Source: Baffinella frigidus
Taxonomy: Eukaryota > Cryptophyceae > Cryptomonadales > Baffinellaceae
Direction: 5' to 3'
DNA: 14,946 bases
NCBI GenBank assembly: GCA_026770585.1
Contig: MU646627.1
Location: 73,943 to 88,888, forward strand
Position numbers and translations under genes: made by a program. The notes beneath the pieces are model-generated. The model did not search any database, was not told where the DNA came from, and saw nothing but the letters and a program-made list of their open reading frames with translations. Below, piece by piece: positions 1 through 7,088 of this stretch (position 1 is the stretch's first letter; each line of letters opens with the position of its first letter).

Positions 1-11
1 CCCCCACGCAC

Positions 12-82
12 CTGCATCATCCGAATGGTCTCCATGTGTTCCCTGAGAGTCTGCCGAAGAGTCTGCTCTCCGACAGCAGTCG
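12..82 (-). pseudogene. Decayed copy of exon R9 (3' part)
   Basis: Minus-strand match to the QTLREHMETIRMMQ part of R9, with the same GTGCG donor. A two-base insertion relative to R9 shifts the upstream part of the frame. It could still be a used exon if splicing differs. Confidence 0.55.
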
Positions 83-89
83 ACTAATC

Positions 90-372
90 CGAAAAACATT
101 TGTACCAGCACGTTGGACACGGCTGGTATTTTCTACCAGGACACTGGACACGACTGTACCAGTCGTGTCCAACTTGTGTACCAGACGTGTCCAAGTTGGT
201 ACACGGATCAGTCAACTGCCTCGGACGCACCTGCATCATCCGAGTTGTCTCCATGTGCTCCCTGAGAGTCTGCCGCAGAGACTCCTCCGACTGCCCGCCC
301 CTCCTCAGACAGTTGACTAATCCTGGAATATTTGTACCAGACGTGTCCGAACTTCTGTACCAGTCGTGTCCA
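90..372. repeat. Dispersed GTACCAG-CGTGTCC inverted repeats
   Basis: The motif GTACCAGNCGTGTCC and its inverse recur about six times between the R9 copies. At 146-170 they form a perfect 10-bp stem (GGACACGACT / AGTCGTGTCC) with a 5-nt loop. No coding content is apparent. Confidence 0.5.
231..305 (-). pseudogene. Decayed copy of exon R9 (3' part)
   Basis: Reads GQSEESLRQTLREHMETTRM on the minus strand and ends at the same CAG|GTGCG donor. Its 5' end diverges from R9 before the acceptor. Confidence 0.55.
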
Positions 373-410
373 ACGTGGCACCAAGCCCCGCGCAAATGAG
401 TCAACCGCAC

Positions 411-516
411 CTGCATCATCCGGATGGTTGCCATGTGCTCCCGGAGAGTCTGCCGAAGAGTCTCCTCCGACTGCCCCTCCGCGATCTCCTCTACCTCCGA
501 GGGTGCCATCGGTTGC
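411..516 (-). CDS. Gene R exon R9
   Basis: Acceptor CCACGCAG|GCAACC and donor ATGATGCAG|GTGCGG, 106 nt; the first base completes a Gly codon begun in R8. Encodes QPMAPSEVEEIAEGQSEETL followed by RQTLREHMATIRMMQ. Copies of the 3' two-thirds lie at 231-305 and 12-82 and of the 5' half at 597-660; only this copy is complete. The gene must continue beyond position 1. Confidence 0.6.
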
Positions 517-3500
517 CTGCGTGGAGTCAAGGTTTAGGGGTTTGGGTTTAGGGTGTGGGCGAGCAGGTTGCGAGCCTCATTAGTTATGGATTATGTAAGA
601 AGAGTCTCATCCAAGTGCCCGTCCCCGATTTCCTCTGCCTCCACCGGCGCCATCTCAGGGCTGCGTGGGGTCAGGGTGTGGGGGTTTGGGATTGGGAGTC
701 AGCTTTAGGATGTCAGGGTTTAGAGCATCTGGGTCGAAGAGATTCTCCTCCGACTTCATCCCGCCAGGCAGTTTTTTAAAATGGGTCGGAGGTCCCCCGC
801 ATGCACGAAAATTACTACACACCTGGATCATCTGGTCACGTCCCACTGCAAATCGCAACCTGCAAGGTTGAGTTCGCGCTCGAGCTCCGCGATCTTCTTG
901 TTCACTTCTGGTGAATTGCGGGGGGAAATTCCGTGATTTCCCTCCCAAATTGGACGATGCGTGGTTCAAAACATAGCAAGACACTGTTTCGCGAGCCCAA
1001 CTCTAGGCGCATGCGTGCAGTAGATCAGGGCGAGGCTCGAAACCTGCGCGATCTTCTTGTTTGCCTCCCCCCGCTTCTCGACCAGCTCTTTCGTGCTGCT
1101 ATCCTATGGGTCATTTGGTGCTATGGTGAAGCTATGTCGAGGCTAAGATAGAAAATTCCACCCTTAAGATAACACAGAACGGCGTTTTAAATTGACCGTT
1201 TTGACATTCAGTGAGGCTGAGGCTCATGACGTAGGGTGAGGCTCGCAACTTAGGGTGAGGATCGCAACTAAGGGTGAGACTCATAACGTAGGGTGAGGCT
1301 CACAACTTAGGGCGAAGCTCGCGACTTAGGGCGAGGCTCGCAACGTAGGATGAGGCTCATAACTTAGGGCGATGATCGCAACTTAGTCTGAGACTGGCAA
1401 CTGAGGGTGAGGCTCGCAACCCGCGCGCGAGGTCGAGTTCGCGCTCGAGTGCCGCGATCTTCTTGTTTGCCTCTCCCCGCTGCTCGATCAGCGCCCCCTG
1501 CCGTGCGCCAGGCCTCTTTTACGCTCCAAAGTTGACAGTTTTGGACCGCAAACCCAGCATGACAACTTAACAATAGTCGGCCAACCCGTTTGCCCCCCCC
1601 CTCTGCTCGATCAGCGCCCCCTGCCATGCCAATTACGGTTTATTTTTTAATGTATTTGTTTTAGGGTTGGGCGGTTGTGTTCAATGTTTGGGGTGTGGGG
1701 TTGATTTAGGGTTGGGGTGTGTGGTTTATTCGCGCGCGCAGATTCAGGCGCGTGTAAGAGTGGTATGCAGAGAAGTTGGCCGCGGGAACAATGCGACATG
1801 GGTGCAAGCTGACGGCGCTGCTACAAAAACGCACTTTTCAAAAAGGTCTCACCGCACCGTTAACACACCTCGACCGCACTCTCGCACTTGTCATTCGCCG
1901 GAGGCGGGAAAGCGAGGCCTTGACGCGCTCCCGCTCAGCCCCAGCGAACCCCTAACCCCCAACCCTTAACCCTCCAACCTCCGAACCTTCCAACACCCAA
2001 CCCCTAACCTCCAACCCCTAACCACCAACCCCTTCTAACCTCCAACCCCTAACCCTTAACCCCTCAACCCCTAATAAAGTAGACTGCCAGTGTGCAGTAG
2101 CCAACCCCCCCCCACACAAACCCTTCCCTCTCACCTCAAACCCCAAACCCCTGCTCTCTCCTGCAGGATACACAGCAGGGCACGGACCTCCATGGCACTC
2201 TCCCACTCGTCCTTGGCCTGACGGAAGAGCGAAGCCATGACGCGCTCCCGCTCGGCAAGCGCACGCTGCAGCTCTGCGACATCCCGCTGCTTCGCCGCAA
2301 CCTGCCCCGCGTATGAAAGTTACTACACGATTGCTGTACTCTCACTAATATGACTCTTTCGTGTTGTAAATTTCGTAAACGTGTAGTAACTTTCGTCGCC
2401 ACAGCCGTATCATGCTAACCGAAACCCTATCGCGATAGGGTGTCTGTTGAAAGAGCGAGGCCATGACGCGCACCCTCTCGGAGAGTGCGCGCTACAGCCC
2501 CGGCACGTCCCGCTGCTTCGCCGCAACCTACTCCAATTGGGAAAGGGTTTAGCCCTGGACTCCTTTCCAAAGTCATCAAGTCAATTCCTGGTGCAAAACG
2601 TAGAAACCCCGAGATCCTACCCCACTGCAAAGACACTTTTAAAGTCAACGTTTTGGGGGGTGTACTAGACATGGCTTGAGACAGGGGTCCAGGGCTCAAC
2701 TCTTTCTAAAGCACTTGTCAACTCCTGGGTTTAGGGTTTAGGGTTTAGGGTCAAGCCCCAGGGGTTTGAGGGTTTTGTTTTACAGGAAGCACCTCGACGT
2801 GTGTTACTTTACTGTACCCACGTTATACAGTTGTCTCCTTTGCACAGCCACACGGTGGGCTTCGATGGTTTCGGGATCCCTAGATTTAGCGGTAACGTGG
2901 CCACATTTGCATTAGAAAATCCTTCAAGTTAACTGCCCACAGGGTAAGTTGACTTTTGATGAAAGGTCCGTAGTCCACTGTGTGGGTAAGTGTTGCAGCA
3001 CAGTGCGAAACAAAGACCGTACGGACGTACCTCAGCCTCATGGTCGCTTTACAATCAGTGTTGCTTTACAAACTCAAGTTGCTGCACACAGACATGTTGG
3101 GTGAAGCACCTCTTCCTCGTGGTTGCGGTTGCGCAGGATCTCGGCCTCGCTCCTGTCAAGCAGCGCCTCCTTGTGCGAGTGCCCCGCTTGCGCCTCCGTC
3201 AACTCCTGGGTTTAGGGTTTAGGGTTTAGGGTTTAGGGTTTAGGGTTTAGGGTTTAGGGTTTAGGGTTTAGGGTTTAGGGTTTAGGGTTTAGAGTTTAGG
3301 ATTTGGGATTGACACGTTTTACGGTGTAGGGTTTATGGTTTATGGTTTATGGTTTATGGTTTATGGTTTATGGTGTATGGTTTATGGTTTATGGTTTATG
3401 GGTCAGGGTGTAGGCTTCAGGGTGTAGGTTTCAGGGTCCAGGGTCCAGGGTCCAGGGTTTAGCGATCAGGGTTCAGGGTTGAGCGTTCAGGGTTATTCAG

Positions 3501-6500
3501 GAGCAGTTTCGGGTTCATTCAGGACCATCTGGGTGCGCTCTCGAGTGCAGAAGACTGCTCGTGCATCTTCCTCTGTCGCGGGTCCAGGCTGTCTTTCGCG
3601 AGCTTAAAAACGTTATAAACGCAACTGTAGGTGTTTTGCAGGGCTGTTCATATTGCAATTTCGTTGCAAAGGGCTACACATATATTGTAATTTTGTTGTC
3701 AAGGGATATATGTATTTTGTAATATTGTAGTGTTTGTCGTTGGGATTTGACCATCTGGGTGCGCTCGAGGGCGGAGGAGAGCTCGTGGATCTTGCGTTGG
3801 CGCTGGTCGAGGTTGTCTTTCGCGAGTTTGAGCACCCCCGCTGCGGAGGAGTCTCGCTGTTTGAGCGCCGCCACCTGCAGGGTTTGGGGCATTTGTTGAG
3901 GACAGTGCAGTGCAGCTGGGTGTGTAGGGGCTAGGGTTCAGTTGTTTTGGAGCTGGTCTACGTTGTCTTTTGCGAGTTTGCGGAAATCCCGCGGCCGAAG
4001 AGTCGCGCTGTTTGAGCGTCGACACCTGCAGGGGTTGGTGGGGGTTTAGGGTTTAGAACGGGGTGAGGGGTTTGGGGTTAGGGTTCATGGTTCAGGGGTT
4101 AGGGTCGATTTTGTCGAGGACAGTCAAGTGCAGCGGGGCGCGTAAGGGTTTATGGGTTCCGGGTTCCGGGGTTCGGGTTCAAGGTTCAGGGTTCAGGGTT
4201 TCTGGTTCCGGGTTTCGGGTTTCGGGGATTAGATTTCGGGTTTCGGGTTTTGGGTTCCGGGGTTCGGGTTCAGGGTTCAGGGTTCAGGGTTTCGGATTCC
4301 GGGTTTCGGGTTTCGGGTTTCGTGCTCTTAGGGTTCAGGGCTGAGGGCGCACCTCCTCAAGGAGCTCTGACAAAGCGAGGCCCTCCCCCCCGAGAGAGAG
4401 GATCGCGCCCCGGTCCACTATCGTGTTGTGTTCCGTCATTGCCGACCTGGTGTAGGGTGTGTGGGTTAGGGTTGAGGGTTTGGGTATTGGGGTTGGGGTT
4501 GGGGTTTGGGGATTGGAGCGTAGGGTTTGAGGTTTAGGCTGGAGGGTTTACTTGGGGTTTATGGTTTGGTTATGGTTTATGGTTCGGAGGTTGGGGGTTC
4601 GGGTTCAGGGTGTATTGGGGGGTCAGAGTTCAGGGTTTGGGATTCATTCAGGGTTAAGGGTGTGGGGTTTGGGGTTTGTTTTGGGATTGGGAATTGGGGC
4701 TTGATGTTTGGGGGTTGGGGTTTATTTGGGTGTTGGGGGTTGGGGTTTAGGATTTGGGGTTTAGGATTTCGGGTTCAGGTTGAAGGGCTTATTTAGGGTT
4801 TAGGGCCCAGGGATTGGAATTTCTGAAGGTTCAGGTTTGAGAGTTCAGGGTTTTGGGGTTATTTAGGGTTTCGAGTTTGGGGTTCAGGGTTCAGGGTTCG
4901 GGGTTCGGGGTTCGGGGTTCGGGTTTTAGGGTTTAGAGCTTGGGCCGACCGCACAAACTTGGACACAGCGCGGATGTGCGGGGCCACCCCCCCGTCCATC
5001 TAAACTCAATATCAACTATCTGCTACGGAAACGCTCCTTTCTCGACAAAATTGGCCGATTCGCCGTAAGGATGTGGGGTTTAGGGTTTGTACCGGACGAA
5101 TTTGGTGACGGAGCGGAGGTGCGGGGCGAAGGCCGAGGTGTCCGTTTTCTTCTGCGGCGTCTCCTGCTTAGCGCTGAGGGTTTAGGATGTGGGGATTGAG
5201 GCTGAGGGTTTAGGGTTTGGGGTATAGGGTTTGGGGCTTCGGGTTTGGGATTTGGGGTTTGGGGTACAGGGATGGGGGGCTCGCACCGGTTGTAGGGGTT
5301 GGGGCCTCGGGTTCAGGCGTTGGGGTTGGATCATGGGAGGCACCGTGAAGCCGTCCGCGTGGAAGGGTTTTAGGTTTTGGGTTTTGGGTTTGGGGTCTGG
5401 GGTTTGGGTTTTGGGTTTTGGGGTGTGGGGTTTGGGGTTTGGGGGTTCTAGTTTCTGGTTTCTGGTTCAGAGGTAAGGGGTTAGGGGTGAGGGGTTAGGG
5501 GTTCGGGGTTAGGGGTTAGGGGTTTAGGGTAAGGGTTTAGGGTTTGGCGGGAGGCACCGTGCAACGGTCGCTGAAGCTGTCCAGCGGGTCAGTCACACTA
5601 TCAGCTTCCGGCCAACGGAATTTACCACACACATGCTTTACTATTACTAGTATGACCCCAAGTGCGTGGTAATTTTCGTTGGCAGAAGGGGGTTGGGGTG
5701 TGGCGGGAGGCACCGTGAAGCGGTCGGCACTGAAGCCGTCCTGCGGGTCATTCACCGGGTAGTGGGGCGACCTGGCTCATGGTTAAGGGTTCAGAGTTGG
5801 CCGAGTCTCGTGGGTGGAGCCTGGTGGTGCAAAATTTGTGCAAGAAACCGTACACACAGTGTACACATAGCGTTTTTTGTAGACTGTGCTATTTGTAGAC
5901 TTCGGTGTTGAAGCTGTCCTGCGGTGCATGCACCGGGTAGTGGAGCGACCTGGCTCAGGGTTCAGGGTTCAAAATGGTGTCGTTCTCAAATAGGGTTCAG
6001 GGTTGGCGACCTTTACTGCGAAGCCAAAAATATGTAGTAGTTTCGGGCAACGAAAATTACTACACAGTTGGGTCATACTAGTGATAGTAGAGTATTTGTG
6101 TAGTAATTTTCATTGGCTGTCCAGAGGGTCATTCACCGGGTAGTTGGGCGACCTGGCTCAGGGTTTAGGGTTCAGGTTTAAACCATGAACCCTAGCAATC
6201 TTCGGAATCAACTAATATGACCCAATACTATTGCTAGAATGACCCAAGGTTTAGTGTTTAGGGTTTCGGGTGTTGCCTTGACTGCGGAAACGAATAACAA
6301 TAATAGTTACTGGGTACGGAAATTACTACACAATTGGGTCATACTAGTAATGGTAAAGCATTCGTTTAGTAACTTCTGTCGATTTGAAGCTAATTTGGTC
6401 ATTCGTTTCCTCAGTCAAGATCTGCATCTGTCATTCGCATAAATCAGGCTCGGAAATCGTGTGCGCATGAAACCCTGAATCAAAATCCTAAACAGGGGGA

Positions 6501-7067
6501 GCCGGGTGCCGATATCTAGCTCTGACTCAGTCTATTTGGTATGAACAATTTAGTGGGACCACTCCCAAGTGGACGAATTTGTACCGGGAATCCAGCATGT
6601 CAACTTAAGAATAGTCCGCGAGCCAACTCGAGTGAGGCAGAGCTGGTACATGTGGGAGCGGCGCTGGATGCGTTTGAGGACTATTCTCAAGTTGACAATC
6701 CGGGTGCGTGGTACAAATCCGTCAACTTCGGAGCGAAAGCGAGTACATGTGGGAGCGGCGCTGGATGCGCTTGAGCGCCGCGATCCTGTCGAGAGAGGTG
6801 TCCATCCCCGGCGCGCTGCTCACCGACGAGTCCAGTCCGTAGTTAGACGTGTTGCCGCCCCCTCCTCCTCCGTTGTAGCTGGTGTTCCCGCCGCCGCCGC
6901 CGTCGTAGCTGGTGTAGACCCCAGGGCCTGAGTAGCTCTGCCGGGGGATGGGGGGGGGGGGGGGAGGGGGGGGGGTGAGGGCGCGGGCGCGGAGCACTTT
7001 GGAAGGAGGGGAGGGCTGTCTTTCAGGGCGCGGATACGAGGAGCTCCCCGACTGGATCGCTTCAAGC
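411..7067 (-). CDS. Gene R: nine-exon coiled-coil-like protein, 3' end beyond the left edge
   Basis: Nine exons on the minus strand (R1 6747-7067, R2 5714-5771, R3 5093-5163, R4 4353-4446, R5 3752-3874, R6 3110-3205, R7 2188-2301, R8 1421-1497, R9 411-516) have AG/GT borders and join with consistent phases (2,0,2,0,0,0,0,2,0). The predicted protein starts with a Pro/Gly/Tyr/Ser-rich, probably disordered region. It continues into charged segments rich in Glu, Lys, Arg, Gln and Leu, typical of coiled coils (for example KIAALERELDLAR and ELQRALAERERV). No enzyme motif, signal peptide or membrane segment is seen. I do not recognise the family; a structural or cytoskeletal/ciliary role is only a guess. 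The first exon's true start and everything after R9 are unresolved. Nearly all exons have decayed copies in neighbouring introns, so some exon choices could be alternatives. Confidence 0.65.
597..660 (-). pseudogene. Decayed copy of exon R9 (5' part)
   Basis: Acceptor CCACGCAG| is conserved and the frame reads PEMAPVEAEEIGDGHLDETL before a stop. The intron upstream of the acceptor also resembles that of R9 (GCGTGGRGTCARGG), so intron and exon were copied together. Confidence 0.55.
860..905 (-). pseudogene. Decayed copy of exon R8
   Basis: Reads VNKKIAELERELNLAG on the minus strand, followed by a GTTGCG donor like that of R8. Its phases do not fit between R8 and R9. Confidence 0.5.
1044..1098 (-). 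pseudogene. Partial copy of exon R8
   Basis: Reads STKELVEKRGEANKKIAQ on the minus strand, then CAG|GTTTCG. An alternative exon cannot be excluded, but its outgoing phase (0) does not match R9. Confidence 0.5.
1211..1420. repeat. 20-bp minisatellite next to the R8 donor
   Basis: About ten imperfect tandem copies of GTGAGGCTCGCAACTTAGGG. On the minus strand the unit reads CCCTAAGTTGCGAGCCTCAC, combining a telomere-like CCCTAA with the GTTGCGAGCC that follows exon R8. Confidence 0.75.
1421..1497 (-). CDS. Gene R exon R8: coiled-coil-like segment
   Basis: Acceptor CACGGCAG| and donor CGCGG|GTTGCG, 77 nt, phase 0 to 2. Encodes GALIEQRGEANKKIAALERE, then LDLAR. The donor lies directly against a 20-bp minisatellite (about 1211-1420) whose unit repeats this donor sequence. 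Partial copies lie at 1044-1098 (STKELVEKRGEANKKIAQ), 860-905 (VNKKIAELERELNLAG) and about 1580-1625. Confidence 0.6.
1510..1587. mobile_element. Family-B element, partial
   Basis: Contains the family-B core (GCTCCAAAGTTGAC, ACCGCAAACCCAGCATG, CAACTTAACAATAGTCGGCC). It lacks the TAGCTCTG terminus at both ends. Confidence 0.55.
1640..1943. other. No gene seen
   Basis: Intron R7-R8 sequence with G-rich telomere-like pieces at 1667-1720 and otherwise nothing recognisable, except a short minus-strand R7 fragment (AERERVKASLS) at about 1905-1945. Confidence 0.4.
1946..2076. repeat. Degenerate CCCTAAC telomere-like tract
   Basis: Runs of CCCCTAAC, CCCTTAAC and CTCCAACC on the plus strand. It is the one long tract inside gene R whose C-rich strand is opposite to the direction of transcription. 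Confidence 0.7.
2188..2301 (-). CDS. Gene R exon R7: coiled-coil-like segment
   Basis: Acceptor GGGGCAG|GTTGCG and donor ATGGAG|GTCCGT enclose 38 codons in phase 0: VAAKQRDVAELQRALAERER, then VMASLFRQAKDEWESAME. The frame stays open past the donor for about 15 codons, so a longer exon is possible. Its 5' end lies 13 nt from a family-A inverted-repeat element (2314-2397). A copy at about 2440-2535 carries an in-frame stop, and a shorter one lies at 1905-1945. Confidence 0.65.
2314..2397. mobile_element. Family-A inverted-repeat element
   Basis: Ends are inverted copies of ACGAAAGTTACTACACG (one mismatch). The interior carries an ACTAATATGAC motif. It has no coding capacity and is MITE-like. 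Confidence 0.65.
2440..2535 (-). pseudogene. Decayed copy of exon R7
   Basis: Minus-strand match VAAKQRDV, then PGL, a stop codon, RALSERVRVMASLF. The 5' end matches R7 well, while the 3' end diverges before the donor. Confidence 0.65.
2536..3100. other. Intron R6-R7, no gene seen
   Basis: Contains a 3.5-copy TTTAGGG run (about 2728-2752) beside a short copy of the R6 acceptor and a donor-side R6 fragment near 2786. The rest, to about 3100, shows no feature I can support. Confidence 0.4.
3110..3205 (-). CDS. Gene R exon R6: charged helical segment
   Basis: Acceptor AACCCAG|GAGTTG and donor GAAGAG|GTGCTT enclose 32 codons in phase 0. Encodes ELTEAQAGHSHKEALLDRSE followed by AEILRNRNHEEE. The acceptor lies directly against the perfect TTTAGGG array (3211-3290), so the telomeric repeat forms the end of the upstream intron. 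Fragments matching its acceptor side (about 2713-2730) and donor side (about 2786-2797) recur downstream in the next intron. Confidence 0.65.
3211..3290. repeat. Perfect TTTAGGG interstitial telomeric array
   Basis: About 11.5 uninterrupted heptamers, the longest perfect telomeric run in the window. It lies directly against the R6 acceptor. Confidence 0.95.
3325..3495. repeat. TTTATGG and TTCAGGG variant arrays
   Basis: About ten nearly uninterrupted TTTATGG heptamers (3329-3400), then GTCCAGGG and TTCAGGG variants. Each variant is locally homogenised. Confidence 0.85.
3523..3604 (-). pseudogene. Decayed copy of exon R5
   Basis: Reads LAKDSLDPRQRKMHEQSSAL on the minus strand, then ESAPRWS and a stop. 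It is 5'-truncated and has lost the frame that continues in R5. Confidence 0.65.
3752..3874 (-). CDS. Gene R exon R5: coiled-coil-like segment
   Basis: Acceptor CCCTGCAG|GTGGCG and donor CAGATG|GTCAAA enclose 41 codons, phase 0 to 0. It includes VAALKQRDSSAAGVLKLAKD and the charged run QRQRKIHELSSALERTQM, with hydrophobic residues spaced as in a coiled coil. Decayed copies lie on both sides (3523-3604, which has a stop, and 3945-4025, which has a frameshift), so this is the intact member of a local triplet. Confidence 0.7.
3945..4025 (-). pseudogene. Decayed copy of exon R5 (5' part)
   Basis: Keeps the CCTGCAG acceptor and reads VSTLKQRDSSAAGF before a frameshift, followed by AKDN-like sequence in another frame. 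The upstream intron motif GAGGACAGT..GTGCAGC is also present twice (about 3897 and 4117). Confidence 0.65.
4040..4345. repeat. TTTCGGG/TTCAGGG telomere-like tract
   Basis: Dense GGGTTTCGGGTTCAGGG heptamer variants filling the R4-R5 intron. Open frames read through it only as repeats of the type FRVSGFG and are not proteins. Confidence 0.85.
4353..4446 (-). CDS. Gene R exon R4
   Basis: Acceptor ACACCAG| and donor GAGGAG|GTGCGC, 94 nt, phase 2 to 0. Encodes (R)SAMTEHNTIVDRGAILSL and continues GGEGLALSELLEE. The first base completes the Arg codon begun in R3. No decayed copy of this exon was found, unlike most of its neighbours. Confidence 0.6.
4455..4936. repeat. Degenerate G-rich telomere-like tract
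   Basis: TTTGGGG, TTTAGGG, TTCAGGG and TTCGGGG variants with no other content, filling most of the R3-R4 intron. Confidence 0.8.
4943..4986 (-). pseudogene. Copy of exon R3 running into R4 without an intron
   Basis: Minus strand reads APHIRAVSKFVRSA. KFVR corresponds to the end of R3 and SA to the start of R4, joined directly at CG|GTCGG. Confidence 0.6.
5093..5163 (-). CDS. Gene R exon R3
   Basis: Acceptor GCTAAGCAG|GAG (or three bases earlier, AAG|CAG) and donor GTCCG|GTAC, phase 0 to 2. Encodes ETPQKKTDTSAFAPHLRSVT followed by KFV and part of Arg. A decayed copy at 4943-4986 reads FAPHIRAVSKFVRSA and runs through the R3/R4 junction with no intron. Confidence 0.6.
5175..5548. repeat. TTTGGGG/TTAGGGG telomere-like tracts
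   Basis: Two tracts (5175-5280 and 5365-5548) in the R2-R3 intron, interrupted by a small R2 fragment at 5341-5358. Confidence 0.8.
5549..5594 (-). pseudogene. Decayed copy of exon R2
   Basis: Minus strand reads TDPLDSFSDRCTVPPA; the 5' part is missing. A family-A element begins about 16 bp upstream. Confidence 0.6.
5611..5683. mobile_element. Family-A inverted-repeat element
   Basis: 73 bp with termini GCCAACGRAAWTTACCAC in inverted orientation and an interior ACTATTACTAGTATGACC. It lies between exon R2 and a decayed R2 copy. Confidence 0.75.
5714..5771 (-). CDS. Gene R exon R2
   Basis: Acceptor GAGCCAG| and donor ACG|GTGCCT, 58 nt. The phase-2 end of R1 (AT) plus the first G gives Met, followed by SPHYPVNDPQDGFSADRFT. 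At least four decayed or truncated copies of this exon lie within 800 bp (5341-5358, 5549-5594, 5900-5949, 6118-6152). This one has the most complete reading frame and the correct phase, which is why it was chosen. Function unknown. Confidence 0.6.
5900..5949 (-). pseudogene. Decayed copy of exon R2
   Basis: Keeps the GAGCCAG acceptor and reads SLHYPVHAPQDSFNTE on the minus strand, then diverges before the donor. Confidence 0.6.
6047..6117. mobile_element. Family-A inverted-repeat element
   Basis: About 71 bp, GCAACGAAAATTACTACACA paired with an inverted copy ending in CATTGGC, interior TGGGTCATACTAGTGATAGT. It abuts an R2 copy at 6118-6152 exactly where that copy stops. Confidence 0.75.
6118..6152 (-). 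pseudogene. R2 copy truncated by a family-A element
   Basis: Acceptor kept; reads SPNYPVNDPLDS, then ends at the element boundary. Confidence 0.6.
6314..6382. mobile_element. Family-A inverted-repeat element
   Basis: GTACGGAAATTACTACACAA at one end and a degraded inverse TTTAGTAACTTCTGTCG at the other, interior TGGGTCATACTAGTAATGGT. Half copies also occur at about 804-840 and an interior fragment at about 6213-6246. Confidence 0.65.
6517..6645. mobile_element. Family-B inverted-repeat element
   Basis: Starts TAGCTCTGACTCAGTC and ends GAGTGAGGCAGAGCT, an inverted terminal repeat of about 13 bp. The core contains AATTTGTACCGGGAATCCAG and GTCAACTTAAGAATAGTC. About 129 bp with no coding capacity of its own. 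Confidence 0.75.
6645..6678 (-). pseudogene. Copy of the 3' end of exon R1
   Basis: About 30 bp (minus strand LKRIQRRSHMY) identical or nearly so to the end of R1 at 6743-6776. It is separated from R1 by a family-B fragment and bounded on the other side by the full family-B element. Confidence 0.65.
6679..6742. mobile_element. Family-B fragment, inverted
   Basis: Core of family B in the opposite orientation (GACTATTCTCAAGTTGAC, then GGTACAAATCCGTCAACTTC). It lacks both termini and lies between two copies of the R1 end. Confidence 0.6.
6747..7067 (-). CDS. Gene R exon R1: Pro/Gly-rich N-terminal region
   Basis: Open from an acceptor at CTGCAG|GCTTGAAG (7067) to a donor CACAT|GTACTC (6746), ending in phase 2. 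It encodes a Ser/Arg/Pro segment and a poly-Pro run made by the poly-G tract near 6950-6972. Then come Tyr/Gly/Asn-rich repeats (VYTSYDGGGGG, TSYNGGGGGG) and finally a basic helix-like end, DRIAALKRIQRRSH. The frame stays open upstream through the family-B element to beyond an ATG at 7178-7180, so the real first exon may begin there (see findings). Low-complexity composition suggests intrinsic disorder. The last 30 or so nt are duplicated at 6645-6678. Confidence 0.5.
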
Positions 7068-7088
7068 CTGCAGCTGCTCTCACCCTCC

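Noticed and set aside
1667-1969. Plus-strand 100-codon frame
   Set aside because: Starts in a G-rich telomere-like tract and ends in a C-rich one; no splice borders or domain.
3211-3290. True chromosome end
   Set aside because: The array is only 80 bp and flanked on both sides by gene R exons, so it is interstitial.
4063-4796. Open frames with FRVSGFGFRVSG-type repeats, also at 9780-10154 and 11217-11570
   Set aside because: They are translations of telomere-like heptamers (a 21-nt period gives a 7-residue repeat) and occur on whichever strand lacks stops; they have no borders or non-repeat domain.
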